DNA of 63,071 nucleotides, taken from the NCBI GenBank assembly GCA_044377735.1, contig JBILYK010000009.1, positions 1-63,071 on the forward strand. The letters are read 5' to 3'. The position numbers and the translations under genes were made by a program. This DNA is from Tabrizicola_A sp044377735. GTDB taxonomy: Bacteria > Pseudomonadota > Alphaproteobacteria > Rhodobacterales > Rhodobacteraceae. The notes under the pieces were generated by a model, which made no database searches, was not told where the DNA came from, and was given only the letters and a program-made list of their open reading frames with translations. This document shows, in pieces, positions 6,149 to 15,116 of the stretch (within the stretch, counting starts at the first letter, position 1; each line of letters starts with the position of its first letter).

Positions 6149-8866
6149 TTATACCCTTCCGTGGCAGTGCTTGAACTTCTCACCCGATCCGCAGGGGCAT
6201 AGGTCATTGCGGCTGGGGTTGCCCCAGGTGCTGGGATCGGCTTCGACAAACCCAGTCGTAGCCGCCGCAGCCACAACCCCAGCGGTGGCCTGCACGGCGG
6301 CCAGTTGGGCCTGTGCTTGTGCCGACTGATGCGCCGCCAGTTGCGCCTGGTATTGCTCCATCAGCGCCTTTTGCTCTTCGGCCGAGATCGGGCGGATCTG
6401 TGACAGTTTCTGCGTCACATCTTGGCGCAAGGAGTCCAGCATAGATTCGAACAGCGTAAAGCTTTCGGTCTTGTATTCGTTCAGCGGGTCACGCTGGGCA
6501 TAGCCACGGAAGCCTACGACAGACCGCAGATGCTCCAGTTTCAGCAGATGGTCGCGCCATTTGGCATCGATGGTCTGCAGTAACAGCTGCTTTTCAATCG
6601 ACCGCATGGCATCCGCGCCAAAGGCGGCCAGTTTTTCATCCATCATCGCATCGGACTGCGCCACCAGCCGTTCCAACATGGCGGCCTGATCCACACCCTC
6701 TTCGGCGGCCCATGCCGCGACGGGCAGATCCATTGTCATCTTTTCGCGGACGGAGTCGACCAAGCCAGGCACATCCCATTGATCAGGATAGGATTTCGGC
6801 GGCATATGGGCATCGATCAGATCTTCGCAAACCTGATGGCGCATGTCGCGCGTGATGTCGCCCAGATCTTCGGCCTCCATGATCTCCAGCCGCTGGCCAA
6901 AAATCGCCTTGCGCTGGTCGTTCATCACATCGTCAAACTTCAGCAATTGCTTGCGGATGTCAAAGTTGCGGCCTTCGACCTTGGCCTGCGCGCGTTCCAA
7001 GGATTTGTTAACCCAAGGGTGAACGATGGCCTCGCCTTCCTTCATCCCCAGCTTTGACAGAACCGAATCCAGCCGCTCAGAGCCAAAGATCCGCATCAGG
7101 TCATCTTCCAACGACAGGAAAAATGCCGACCGGCCCGGGTCACCCTGACGGCCCGAACGGCCACGCAGCTGGTTGTCGATGCGGCGGCTTTCATGGCGTT
7201 CGGTGCCCAGAACAAACAGGCCGCCGGCCACCTTCACGGCCTCTTCGGCACCCTTGTGTTCGGCTTCGATGCGGGCACGCACTTCATCGGGGTGGGCTTC
7301 GGGGTTGGCGGCCAAAGCCTCCATCACCTTGAACTCCACATTGCCGCCCAGTTTGATGTCGGTGCCGCGACCGGCCATGTTGGTGGCGATGGTCACCGAA
7401 CCGAGCTTGCCGGCATCGGCGACAATCTGCGCCTCTTGCTCATGCTGGCGGGCGTTCAACACGCTGTGCGGAATTCCTGCCTCTTTCAAAAGACCCGAGA
7501 GGGATTCGGATTTTTCAATCGAGGTGGTACCAACCAGAATCGGCTGGCCTTTTGCATGGGCTTCGTGGATCGCCTTGACCACGCCTTCGTACTTTTCGCG
7601 AACGGTGCGATAGACGGCGTCATGTTCGTCAATCCGGGCTACGGCGCGGTTGGTGGGCACTTCGACCACGCCAAGACCGTAGATTTCCATGAACTCTTCA
7701 GCCTCGGTCACCGCAGTGCCGGTCATGCCGCCAAGCTTTTCATAAAGCCGGAAGTAGTTTTGAAAGGTGACGCTGGCCAAAGTGATGTTTTCGGGCTGGA
7801 TCGTCACGCCTTCCTTGGCCTCGATCGCCTGATGCAGACCTTCTGAAAGGCGGCGACCCTTCATCATGCGGCCGGTAAACTCGTCGATCAGCATCACATC
7901 GCCATCGCGGACGATGTATTGCTGGTCTCGGTGAAACAGCTTGTGCGCCTTAAGCGCCTGATTGACGTGGTGCACCAGCGTGGTGCTTTCCGGATCATAA
8001 AGGCTTTGTCCCTCGGGCAAGAGACCCGACTGGTGCAAGACCTGCTCCAGAAACTCGTTGCCATCCTCGGTATAGGTGACGTTGCGGGTTTTCTCGTCGA
8101 TCTTGAAATGCGTCTCATCAAGCTGGGGGATCAGGGCGTTGACCTTTTGATACAGATCGCTGCGGTCTTGGCTTGGGCCAGAGATGATAAGCGGCGTGCG
8201 CGCTTCATCGACCAAAATGCTGTCCACTTCGTCCACGATGGCAAAGAAATGCCCCCGCTGGGCCATTTCCTCGATCAAGCCCTTCATATTGTCGCGCAGA
8301 TAGTCAAAGCCCAGCTCGTTGTTGGTGGCATAGGTGATGTCGGCGCGGTAGGCGGCGCGCTTTTCGGTGTCGGCCTGATAGGGGTAGACAACCCCGGTGG
8401 TCAGGCCCAGTTGGCTGTAAACCTTGCCCATCCAATCCGCGTCACGCTTGGCGAGGTAGTCGTTCACGGTCACCACATGCACGCCCTTGCCGGTCAGCGC
8501 ATTCAGATAGGCCGGGAAGGTCGCAACCAGCGTCTTGCCCTCCCCTGTGCGCATTTCGGCGATGTTACCTTGATGCAGGAAAATCCCGCCCTTCAGCTGC
8601 ACATCAAAGGCGCGCAGACCCAAGGCGCGCTTGGCGGCCTCGCGGCAGTTGGCGAAAGCTTCGGGCAAGATCGCGTCCAGCGCCTCACCACCCTCTTGCA
8701 CGCGGCGCTGAAACTCGCGGGTTTTTTCGATGATGCCTTCGTCGGTGAGGGCGGCAAATTCCGGCTCCAACGCGTTGATCTTCGCCACCAAAGGGCGCAC
8801 CGATTTCACCTTGCGATCGTTCGGCGTCCCGAACAACTTACGCGTAAGAGCCCCAAAACCGAGCAT
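6149..8866 (-). CDS. secA: Protein translocase ATPase SecA
   Basis: 905 aa, full length. SecA is the ATP-driven motor that pushes unfolded secretory proteins through SecYEG at the inner membrane. The Walker A motif MRTGEGKT is near residue 105, the DEAD-type Walker B VDEVDS near 210, and helicase motif NMAGRGTDIKLGG near 500. The C-terminal zinc/SecB-binding tail CPCGSGEKFKHCHGRV is complete. Translation starts at ATG 8866 with GGAGA 5 nt before it. The gene is divergent from the parvulin PPIase; its 3' end forms the edge of the AT-rich island, but the coding sequence is undamaged. Confidence 0.98.
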   Translation of the reverse strand: MLGFGALTRKLFGTPNDRKVKSVRPLVAKINALEPEFAALTDEGIIEKTREFQRRVQEGGEALDAILPEAFANCREAAKRALGLRAFDVQLKGGIFLHQGNIAEMRTGEGKTLVATFPAYLNALTGKGVHVVTVNDYLAKRDADWMGKVYSQLGLTTGVVYPYQADTEKRAAYRADITYATNNELGFDYLRDNMKGLIEEMAQRGHFFAIVDEVDSILVDEARTPLIISGPSQDRSDLYQKVNALIPQLDETHFKIDEKTRNVTYTEDGNEFLEQVLHQSGLLPEGQSLYDPESTTLVHHVNQALKAHKLFHRDQQYIVRDGDVMLIDEFTGRMMKGRRLSEGLHQAIEAKEGVTIQPENITLASVTFQNYFRLYEKLGGMTGTAVTEAEEFMEIYGLGVVEVPTNRAVARIDEHDAVYRTVREKYEGVVKAIHEAHAKGQPILVGTTSIEKSESLSGLLKEAGIPHSVLNARQHEQEAQIVADAGKLGSVTIATNMAGRGTDIKLGGNVEFKVMEALAANPEAHPDEVRARIEAEHKGAEEAVKVAGGLFVLGTERHESRRIDNQLRGRSGRQGDPGRSAFFLSLEDDLMRIFGSERLDSVLSKLGMKEGEAIVHPWVNKSLERAQAKVEGRNFDIRKQLLKFDDVMNDQRKAIFGQRLEIMEAEDLGDITRDMRHQVCEDLIDAHMPPKSYPDQWDVPGLVDSVREKMTMDLPVAAWAAEEGVDQAAMLERLVAQSDAMMDEKLAAFGADAMRSIEKQLLLQTIDAKWRDHLLKLEHLRSVVGFRGYAQRDPLNEYKTESFTLFESMLDSLRQDVTQKLSQIRPISAEEQKALMEQYQAQLAAHQSAQAQAQLAAVQATAGVVAAAATTGFVEADPSTWGNPSRNDLCPCGSGEKFKHCHGRV

Positions 8867-9052
8867 GTTATCTCCGACTGGTCATTGTTTCCGCGCATCG
8901 TGTGAGGCTCTGGCCTTGCTCGCCCCTGCGGCCTTCCCTAGAAGGACTGTAAAGACCAAGCGACCCCGTTGCACGCGACCCGTGCGATGTAAGGGGAAGG
9001 GCCGGGATAGTCAACGTCGCGCAAGGCCGCGGCACGATCAGGAGTATGTGAG

Positions 9053-9919
9053 ATGGCAAAATCGATGTGGTTTTTGACGGGTACGGCGCTGATGATGGGT
9101 TTGGCGCTGCCGCTTTGGACTGCACCGGCTTTGGCGCAAGATACGCCCACTGCTGACACCGTGGTGGCCACGGTGAACGGCACCGCCATCACGCTGGGCC
9201 ATATGATCGTCGCGCGTGAGGCACTGCCAGAGCAGTACAAGGCGCTTCCGGCGGATGTGCTGTTTAAGGGCATCATGGACCAATTGGTGCAGCAAACTGC
9301 GCTGGAACAGTCGATGGACGGCAAGCTGACACGTCGTGACAACCTGCATCTCGACAATGAAAAACGTGGCTATGTCTCCGCCCGTGCGCTTGAGGCGGTG
9401 GTGATGAGCGCGGTGACCGATGAGGCGTTGCAGGCGGCCTATGAGGCCCGCTTCAAGGAAGCCGCCCCGCAAACTGAGTATAACGCCGCCCACATCCTTG
9501 TGGCGGATGAGGCCAAGGCCAAAGCGCTTTTGGCCGATCTTGAAGCCGGGGCCGATTTCGCAGAATTGGCCAAGACCAATTCCACCGACGCCGGATCGGG
9601 CGCCGTGGGTGGCGATCTGGGTTGGTTCGGGCTTGGCATGATGGTCAAACCCTTTGAAGAGGCCGTGGTGGCCGCCGAAGTCGGCAAAGTCGCAGGCCCG
9701 GTGCAATCGGATTTCGGATTTCACCTGATCTTGGTCAAGGAAACCCGCGTCGCGGCCCAGCCGACACTGGACGATATCCGCGACGAATTGGCGACAGAGA
9801 TTGAACAAAAGGCGATCGAGGCCCATGTGGCCGAAGTGACCGAAGCGGCGAAGGTGGAAAAGCCCAGCGAGGGCATCGACCCAGCACTGCTGGGTGATCT
9901 TGGCTTGCTGGACAAGTAA
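9053..9919 (+). CDS. Periplasmic parvulin-type peptidyl-prolyl isomerase
   Basis: 288 aa. A signal peptide (hydrophobic core about residues 7-20, cleavage near ALAQ-D) precedes a SurA/PrsA-like helical region and a parvulin (rotamase) domain at about residues 135-235, with AAHILVADE, GGDLGWFGLGMM, PFEEAV and SDFGFHLILV blocks. It should speed prolyl isomerisation and help outer-membrane and secreted proteins fold in the periplasm. AGGAG lies before the ATG. It is divergent from secA and 19 bp upstream of argJ, with which it may be co-transcribed. The family is clear, but clients are unknown and it is shorter than E. coli SurA (one parvulin domain rather than two). Confidence 0.9.
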   Translation: MAKSMWFLTGTALMMGLALPLWTAPALAQDTPTADTVVATVNGTAITLGHMIVAREALPEQYKALPADVLFKGIMDQLVQQTALEQSMDGKLTRRDNLHLDNEKRGYVSARALEAVVMSAVTDEALQAAYEARFKEAAPQTEYNAAHILVADEAKAKALLADLEAGADFAELAKTNSTDAGSGAVGGDLGWFGLGMMVKPFEEAVVAAEVGKVAGPVQSDFGFHLILVKETRVAAQPTLDDIRDELATEIEQKAIEAHVAEVTEAAKVEKPSEGIDPALLGDLGLLDK

Positions 9920-9938
9920 ACGGGCAACAGAGGGGCGG

Positions 9939-11291
9939 ATGATGGGCAAGAAAGACTGGAAGGCAAAGGCAAAGGCACTGAAAAGCGCGTTGAAAGCGCT
10001 GCGTGCGGGTGATGAAACAGCCGCGGCCTCCACGCCCGACACGGCCCCCGCAAAGGAAGCCAAGCCCGTTTCACCGCTGGCACCGTCGCATTTCCCGAAC
10101 CTGCCGCTTATCAAGGGCGCCGAATTCGCGGCCATTGGCGCGGGCATCAAGTACCAAAACCGCAAAGACGTGATGCTGGTTCGCCTTGCCCCCGGAACGG
10201 CGATTGCGGGGGCCTTCACCCGCTCGACCACCCGGTCGGGCTGCGTGCGTGATTGCCAGACCAAACTGGCCACCCGCGTGCCAGAGGGCGCGGGCGCGGC
10301 GATCATCGTAAACTCGGGAAATTCCAACGCCTTCACCGGCGCCATGGGTGACAAGGCCGTGGCCGCCGTCACCGGCGGTGTGGCCGAGACGCTGGGCCTT
10401 CCCGCCTCGCGTGTATTTTCCTCCTCGACCGGCGTGATCGGAGAACCGCTGCCGTACGAGAGGATCACAACCGTGATCTCCACTCTGGCCGGCCAGCTGT
10501 CCGAAGCCGCCATCCAAGGCGCGGCTGAGGCGATCATGACCACCGACACTTTCCCCAAAGGTGCCGCTGCCGTTGTGCAGGGCGATGGTGGGCCGATCCA
10601 CATTTCTGGCATCGCCAAAGGCTCGGGCATGATCGCGCCGGATATGGCGACGATGCTGGTCTACATCTTCACGGATGCGAAGATTTCGGCCAGCAACTTG
10701 CAAAAGATGCTGTCGCGCCATGTCGATGCGACCTTCAACTCGATCACGGTCGACAGCGACACCTCGACATCTGACACCCTGCTTGTCGCCGCCACCGGTC
10801 AATCCGCCGCTGCCGAGGTCAAGGGACCCGTGGCCAAGGCCTTTGAGGCGGCCCTGCGCGGGGTGATGCTGAACCTTGCCCATCAGGTCGTGCGCGATGG
10901 CGAAGGGGCCACCAAATTCGTCGAAGTGCGGGTGACCGGGGCGGCAAGCGGTATCGACGCCCAAAAGGTCGCGATGTCGATTGCCAACTCGCCCTTGGTG
11001 AAAACCGCCGTTGCGGGCCAAGATCCGAACTGGGGCCGCATTGTTGCGGCCATCGGCAAATCCGGTGCCGAGGCCGACCGCGACCGGCTGGCCATCCGCT
11101 TTGGCGATATCCTTGTGGCCGAGAAGGGCTGGCGGCATCCCGACTATCAGGAAGAGGACGGGGCGAATTACATGCTGAACCCCGAACTCTTGATTCACGT
11201 CGACATGGGTCTGGGTAAGGCGTCACGCTCGGTCTGGACCTGCGATCTGACCAGCCAATACATCTCGATCAACGCCGACTACCGCTCGTGA
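9939..11291 (+). CDS. argJ: Bifunctional ornithine acetyltransferase / N-acetylglutamate synthase
   Basis: About 450 aa. ArgJ moves the acetyl group from N-acetylornithine to glutamate, and can make N-acetylglutamate from acetyl-CoA, closing the cyclic arginine pathway. Family blocks seen: IIVNSGNSNAFTG, and FSSSTGVIGEPLP containing the Thr at which the precursor self-cleaves into alpha and beta chains and which becomes the nucleophile; later DPNWGRI. An N-terminal Lys/Ala-rich extension of about 40 residues (MGKKDWKAKAKALKSALKAL) is unusual, and homologues often begin nearer SPLAPSHFP. ATG 9939 follows GAGGGGCGG. It overlaps mutT by 4 bp. Confidence 0.96.
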   Translation: MMGKKDWKAKAKALKSALKALRAGDETAAASTPDTAPAKEAKPVSPLAPSHFPNLPLIKGAEFAAIGAGIKYQNRKDVMLVRLAPGTAIAGAFTRSTTRSGCVRDCQTKLATRVPEGAGAAIIVNSGNSNAFTGAMGDKAVAAVTGGVAETLGLPASRVFSSSTGVIGEPLPYERITTVISTLAGQLSEAAIQGAAEAIMTTDTFPKGAAAVVQGDGGPIHISGIAKGSGMIAPDMATMLVYIFTDAKISASNLQKMLSRHVDATFNSITVDSDTSTSDTLLVAATGQSAAAEVKGPVAKAFEAALRGVMLNLAHQVVRDGEGATKFVEVRVTGAASGIDAQKVAMSIANSPLVKTAVAGQDPNWGRIVAAIGKSGAEADRDRLAIRFGDILVAEKGWRHPDYQEEDGANYMLNPELLIHVDMGLGKASRSVWTCDLTSQYISINADYRS

Positions 11292-11686
11292 AGATTATCC
11301 TCGTCTCTGCCGTGGCCCTGATCGACGCTGACGGACGGGTGCTTTTGGCCCAGCGGCCCGAGGGCAAATCGCTCGCCGGGCTGTGGGAGTTTCCCGGCGG
11401 CAAGGTTGACCCGGGCGAGACCCCCGAGGCCGCGCTGATCCGAGAACTGCGCGAAGAGTTGGGCATTGAAACCAAAGCAAGCTGCCTTGCACCGCTGACC
11501 TTTGCCAGCCACAGCTATGACGACTTTCATCTTCTCATGCCGCTTTTCGCCTGCCGCCGTTGGGAGGGCATCGCCACCGGGCGCGAGGGGCAAACCCTGG
11601 CTTGGGTGCGGCCCGAACGGTTGCGCGACTATCCTATGCCGCCTGCCGACATCCCCCTGATCCCAATCCTGCGCGACTGGCTGTGA
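11288..11686 (+). CDS. mutT: 8-oxo-dGTP diphosphatase / Nudix hydrolase MutT
   Basis: 132 aa, GTG start overlapping the argJ stop (GTGA). The Nudix box begins at GGKVDPGETPEAAL and ends RELREELGI, with the glutamates that bind magnesium; WEFPGG just before it is typical of MutT. It hydrolyses oxidised purine nucleotides such as 8-oxo-dGTP to keep them out of DNA. The tight overlap indicates translational coupling with argJ. Confidence 0.93.
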   Translation: MKIILVSAVALIDADGRVLLAQRPEGKSLAGLWEFPGGKVDPGETPEAALIRELREELGIETKASCLAPLTFASHSYDDFHLLMPLFACRRWEGIATGREGQTLAWVRPERLRDYPMPPADIPLIPILRDWL

Positions 11687-11958
11687 TCCAAAACCGGGCA
11701 AAGCTCCCGGGGGATTTCGCCGCTGGTGCCGCGAAATTGTTGCGTTTCCCAAGAAACAGCCCCGGCGGTAGGCATGAGCGCGAATTCAAACCCCAGTGTC
11801 TTCGCGCGGCGCAGAAGGTTGGCCAGCACATGGCTGCTGGGCGCTTGTCATAGGTCGCGGCCCCGGATCGTGATGGGCCCTGCCGAAGCGGGGCGCGTTT
11901 TAGGGTGAGGATGGCGATTGCTTCGCAGTCGTATGCCGGGCAACGGACCCCGTAAAGC
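11687..11958. other. Intergenic stretch, no recognisable gene
   Basis: Between mutT and the palindromic repeat I find short frames on both strands, none with a ribosome binding site or family match. A leftward stretch reading HVLANLLRRAKTLGFEF (about 11770-11830) looks protein-like and may be a gene remnant, but I cannot assign it. Confidence 0.4.
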
Positions 11959-11995
11959 GGATCACATTCAGTCTGTTTCAGATTGAATGTGATCC
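11959..11995. repeat. Palindromic interspersed repeat, copy 1
   Basis: Arms of 16 nt (GATCACATTCAGTCTG / CAGATTGAATGTGATC, one mismatch) around a 3-nt loop. The surrounding ~76 bp, read leftwards from about 12025, matches 57826-57898 closely (shared AACATTCCCAA, CCTGTCTTG, the palindrome, then CCGCTTTA). Here it also interrupts an IS orfA remnant. Confidence 0.8.
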
Positions 11996-12115
11996 AAGAC
12001 AGGTAAGCCGTTGGGAATGTTGCGGATCGGCGACCTCGTGCACCGGGTAACCCCGATCTTCGACTTGGGTCACCGCATCACGCTTGAACGCGCCTGTGAA
12101 TTTGTCTGCGGACAT
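11978..12115 (-). pseudogene. IS3-family OrfA remnant (N-terminus only)
   Basis: A frame starting MSADKFTGAFKRDAVTQVED, then RGYPVHEVADPQ, matches the start of IS3-type OrfA helix-turn-helix proteins and has a full AGGAGG ribosome binding site. After about 33 codons it runs into the palindromic repeat and stops, and no orfB follows. The upstream stretch 12165-12200 carries CTGTCC/GGACAG inverted motifs that may be the old IS end. A scar of an element that also broke the neighbouring neuC-like gene. Confidence 0.6.
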
Positions 12116-12284
12116 CTCATCCTCCTTGCTTCCAAAAATCGCCAAGCAAGGCGTCTACAAATCTGTCCGCCATCAGCACCCATGGGACAGTCTAGCATGA
12201 TTGCGTCGCGGAGGGTTTGCGGCTCATCTTTGCCCTGGGTGGAGTTAAAGATGATGAAGCAACCCTTAACGACGAAGGTGGCGG

Positions 12285-12354
12285 TCGCTAGCGGTTGCAG
12301 TTCTCCTAAATCAGCGCGCGTCCCAGCTAGAAAAAGGATGTGCCGCGCTATCAA
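12285..12354 (-). pseudogene. 5' stub of UDP-GlcNAc 2-epimerase (NeuC-like)
   Basis: About 24 codons reading ARHILFLAGTRADLGELQPL, which resembles the conserved beginning of hydrolysing UDP-N-acetylglucosamine 2-epimerases (GTRAD-G-L-PL). Similarity stops at about 12285, where sequence leading into the IS OrfA remnant begins. A neuC-type gene beside neuB would be the expected partner in sialic-acid-type synthesis. The match is short, so this is a moderate call. Confidence 0.45.
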
Positions 12355-12396
12355 GTGGACCCAAATCACTGTGCTTGGTCTCTGTATGGACATGAT

Positions 12397-13236
12397 ATGT
12401 TGAAATCGATAGTGGTGTGTGCGAAACTTGGCATCGGAAAAAAAGTGCCACTTGAACGCGTTGTCATTTGCATGAAGTGGGGGACGCTGTTTCCTGCAGA
12501 TTATGTGAACGTCCTATTTCGGGCGGTACTAGCGAACAGTTCGCCTGGCTTTCGCTTTATATGCCTGACCGACGACTCCGAAGGTTTAGCCCAAGGCATC
12601 GTCATTGCTCCGATTCCTGACGTTGGACTTACTTCAGAGCAGATCAGCGCCCCCGGAGTATGGCGCAAACTTGCGCTGTTCCACCCCGAAATCACCGCGC
12701 TTGTCGGGGTAGATTCGCGAATACTATTCATCGACCTCGACATGATGGTTATCGGATCTTTGGATCGTTTCTTCGAGCCGCGGGGTGGAATGATCTTGCT
12801 AGATACAGGCCACGACTGGCGCAGACGTGAACCCGTACAGCCTTCGACCGGTGTTTTTGCTTTCACAGCAGGGGAGCAGGGCCAAATCCTTGACGCTTTT
12901 CAGATAGTCCCGGAGCGCGCTATCGCCCAGTTCCGTAATGAGCAGGACTTCGTGAGCGCCCATGCTAGGGAAATGTCATTGTGGCCAACAGGCGCCGTCA
13001 TTAGTTTCAAACGACATCTTGTAAGCAGATATGGCCGCGACCTAGTCTATACGCCCCCCCCGGGTACTGGTCCCGCAATTCTAGCCTTTCATGGTGATCC
13101 GCGTCCGGCAGATTTATTGCGCTCAGGTGTCTGGGGCAGGTTCCCGCACCTTGGGCGGGGACCAGTCGGGTGGGTTCAGGATTATTGGACAGGGTACGGC
13201 GGCAGGTTGCCGACGGCAAAGGAGACCATGCTATGA
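12397..13236 (+). CDS. Glycosyltransferase-like protein (GT-A fold, DxD)
   Basis: About 279 aa from ATG 12397; a start at ATG 12475 (MKWGTLFPADYVN) is also plausible, and neither has a strong ribosome binding site. The sequence LFIDLDMMVIGSLDRFF carries a D-L-D that fits the metal-binding DxD of nucleotide-sugar transferases, and MKWGTLFPADYVNVLFRAV and FRFICLTDD resemble the start of such enzymes in polysaccharide loci. It probably adds a sugar to a surface glycan; donor and acceptor are unknown. It overlaps the next gene by ATGA, so the two are translationally coupled. Base composition is lower in GC than the flanking core genes, fitting an acquired glycan locus. Confidence 0.7.
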   Translation: MLKSIVVCAKLGIGKKVPLERVVICMKWGTLFPADYVNVLFRAVLANSSPGFRFICLTDDSEGLAQGIVIAPIPDVGLTSEQISAPGVWRKLALFHPEITALVGVDSRILFIDLDMMVIGSLDRFFEPRGGMILLDTGHDWRRREPVQPSTGVFAFTAGEQGQILDAFQIVPERAIAQFRNEQDFVSAHAREMSLWPTGAVISFKRHLVSRYGRDLVYTPPPGTGPAILAFHGDPRPADLLRSGVWGRFPHLGRGPVGWVQDYWTGYGGRLPTAKETML

Positions 13237-13913
13237 CCTTTCTTGCCCAATTAAGACGTTGGCTCCGACGGAAGCGGCTGGCTGGGCGCGACCCTGCTTC
13301 GATTTTCTCTGACTACGCGGTTAGCAACAAGTGGGGCGATAAAGACAGCGTGTCGGGAAAGGGATCGAATCTCGAGGCTACTGCCCAAGTGCGTGAGCTC
13401 TTGCCCGCGTTGCTGCGAGAGTTGGAAGTGACATCGGTGCTCGACGTGCCCTGTGGGGACTTCTTTTGGATGCAGCATGTCGATCTGGCAGGTATAGAAT
13501 ATCTCGGCGGCGACATAGTGCCTGATCTTATTGAAGCTAACCGCCGAGCGCATGCCCGTCCCGGCGTTGCCTTCCAAATCATTGACCTGATCAGCGGTCC
13601 GGTCCCCAAGGCTGACTTAGTCTTTATGCGCGACTGCTTGGTACACCTCTCAAATGACCATGTACGCGCAGCGCTGTCTAACATAGCAAAGTCTGGCTCT
13701 ACTTGGATTTTGACCACGACATTTCCAGATGGCGTGGCAAACGAGGACATTCTTACCGGCGAATGGCGAGCGCTTGATCTAACAAAACCTCCTTTCGAAC
13801 TCCCCCAACCCGAGTGTCTTTTCGCCGAAGGTCAGGCACATCTAAAAGGACAGAAAGGTAAAAAAATGATGGGTCTTTGGCGGATCGCGAACCTTGCGGA
13901 GGCCAGCGCATGA
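13233..13913 (+). CDS. SAM-dependent methyltransferase (class I)
   Basis: 226 aa starting MTFLAQLRRWLRRKRL. The Rossmann SAM-binding motif I is VTSVLDVPCGDFFWM (residues about 77-91), followed by YLGGDIVPDLIEANRR (motif II) and ADLVFMRDCLVHLS (motif III/post-II). It likely methylates a sugar or small-molecule group on the glycan made by this locus; the substrate cannot be told. Its start overlaps the glycosyltransferase stop by 4 bp and its stop overlaps the next short frame by 4 bp, so all three look like one operon. Confidence 0.8.
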   Translation: MTFLAQLRRWLRRKRLAGRDPASIFSDYAVSNKWGDKDSVSGKGSNLEATAQVRELLPALLRELEVTSVLDVPCGDFFWMQHVDLAGIEYLGGDIVPDLIEANRRAHARPGVAFQIIDLISGPVPKADLVFMRDCLVHLSNDHVRAALSNIAKSGSTWILTTTFPDGVANEDILTGEWRALDLTKPPFELPQPECLFAEGQAHLKGQKGKKMMGLWRIANLAEASA

Positions 13914-14080
13914 GCGGTATTGGGCACTACTTCACCCGCCGCTACCTTGCCCGAATGAATACCCGCCAAGTTGCGCGCTACCCGCAAGTGGTAAGTTTTG
14001 CTTTTGACCTAATCACCCAGTTCATACACCTAGGCTGGGTTATCCCAAATCCCCCCACTTCAACTGCACGTTCCGTGTGA
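13910..14080 (+). pseudogene. Truncated N-terminal fragment, third gene of glycan operon
   Basis: 56 codons starting by an ATGA overlap with the methyltransferase: MSGIGHYFTRRYLARMNTRQ, then VARYPQVVSFAFDLITQFIHLG. The last ~15 codons run antisense into the 3' end of neuB and look random. The first ~42 residues resemble the start of a larger protein, possibly an FkbM-type methyltransferase, cut off at about 14035 by the rearrangement that placed neuB here. The identity is a guess; the coupling and abrupt end are what I see. Confidence 0.4.
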
Positions 14081-15068
14081 CCGCGCGCAATAGACGCTTC
14101 CCCACCACCTTGTCAAAATCATAGGCGGCAATTTCACCCGACCCAGGACGCCGAGCCCAGATGTCAGCCTCCTGGATAACATGACCCTCCGGCAGGTCCT
14201 TGTCGGCTACGACCGAGCCGCGGGCAAAACGATAGACGTCTTCCTCTGGCGCAGTGCGTTGCTTGGGGTTGTTCGCGGCGATCCAAATCTCCTTGGACCG
14301 ATCAATCAAGAACCGCAGTTCGGCCGGGTCCATCGAATTGATGATATCCGGCCCCTTCCGGTAACGGGTGTCGGTGTAATGGCGCTCAAGTATACTGGCA
14401 CCCAGGGCAACCGATGCCAGTGCCATCTCGGGACCTATTGAGTGGTCAGAAAAGCCAACGATAGCCCTAGGAAAGGCTTGCCGGAGTTCTGTCACACCGC
14501 GCAGGGACACAATCTCAGGGGGGCTGGGGTAAAGGTTCGTACATTCCAGAAGCGCATACTCAACACCCGCATGATCGAGAATTTCAACCGACGCTCGGAT
14601 TGTCTCGATTGTCTGCATGCCCGTCGATAAAATCACCGGCTTACCCTTCCGCGCTATGTGGCGGATCAGGGGCAAGTTGTCGGCTTCGCCACTTCCGATT
14701 TTGTAGGCTGGCACATCTAGCGTTTCCAAAAAATCGGCCGCAGCCCGAGAGAATGGTGTGGAAATCCATATCATTCCCAGACCTTCGGTGAACCGCTTAA
14801 GCTCCGCCTCTTCATCCAGGCTGAGCGCACAGCGCTCCATAACGTGCCAGATCGAGACATCTGCGTTGGGCGGGAAGATTGACTTCGCCTCCTCCGTCAT
14901 TTCGTCTTCGATTATATGAGTCTGGTGCTTGATCATCTCGCAACCCGAAGCCGCAGCTAGACGCACCATTTCCTTGGCTACAGCAATGTCGCCACCGTGA
15001 TTGATACCAATCTCGGCAATAACCAGCGGTGGGTGGCCTGGGCCAATCTCGCGATGCGCGATCTTCAT
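14040..15068 (-). CDS. neuB: N-acetylneuraminate synthase family protein (NeuB)
   Basis: 342 aa. NeuB-type synthases condense phosphoenolpyruvate with N-acetylmannosamine or a related 6-carbon sugar to form sialic acid or legionaminic/pseudaminic-type nonulosonic acids. The TIM-barrel domain shows IAEIGINHGGD, MIKHQTHI, STPFSR, KIGSGE, STGMQT, LLECTNLYP, GFSDHS and ERHYT; the C-terminal SAF/antifreeze-like domain runs about 280-342. ATG 15068 has AAGGAG. The gene is complete, but its partners are not: only an apparent neuC stub is present and no neuA is seen in the window. It ends convergently with the truncated plus-strand operon. Confidence 0.9.
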   Translation of the reverse strand: MKIAHREIGPGHPPLVIAEIGINHGGDIAVAKEMVRLAAASGCEMIKHQTHIIEDEMTEEAKSIFPPNADVSIWHVMERCALSLDEEAELKRFTEGLGMIWISTPFSRAAADFLETLDVPAYKIGSGEADNLPLIRHIARKGKPVILSTGMQTIETIRASVEILDHAGVEYALLECTNLYPSPPEIVSLRGVTELRQAFPRAIVGFSDHSIGPEMALASVALGASILERHYTDTRYRKGPDIINSMDPAELRFLIDRSKEIWIAANNPKQRTAPEEDVYRFARGSVVADKDLPEGHVIQEADIWARRPGSGEIAAYDFDKVVGKRLLRAVTRNVQLKWGDLG

Positions 15069-15116
15069 GAGGTTCTCCTTGGTGGCGCGCAGTGGTGCAA
15101 TGGACCAAGGTGCTTG

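Noticed and set aside
12070..12393. 107-codon minus-strand frame
   Set aside because: Not one gene: it splices together the neuC-like stub, noncoding IS end sequence and the out-of-frame OrfA remnant.
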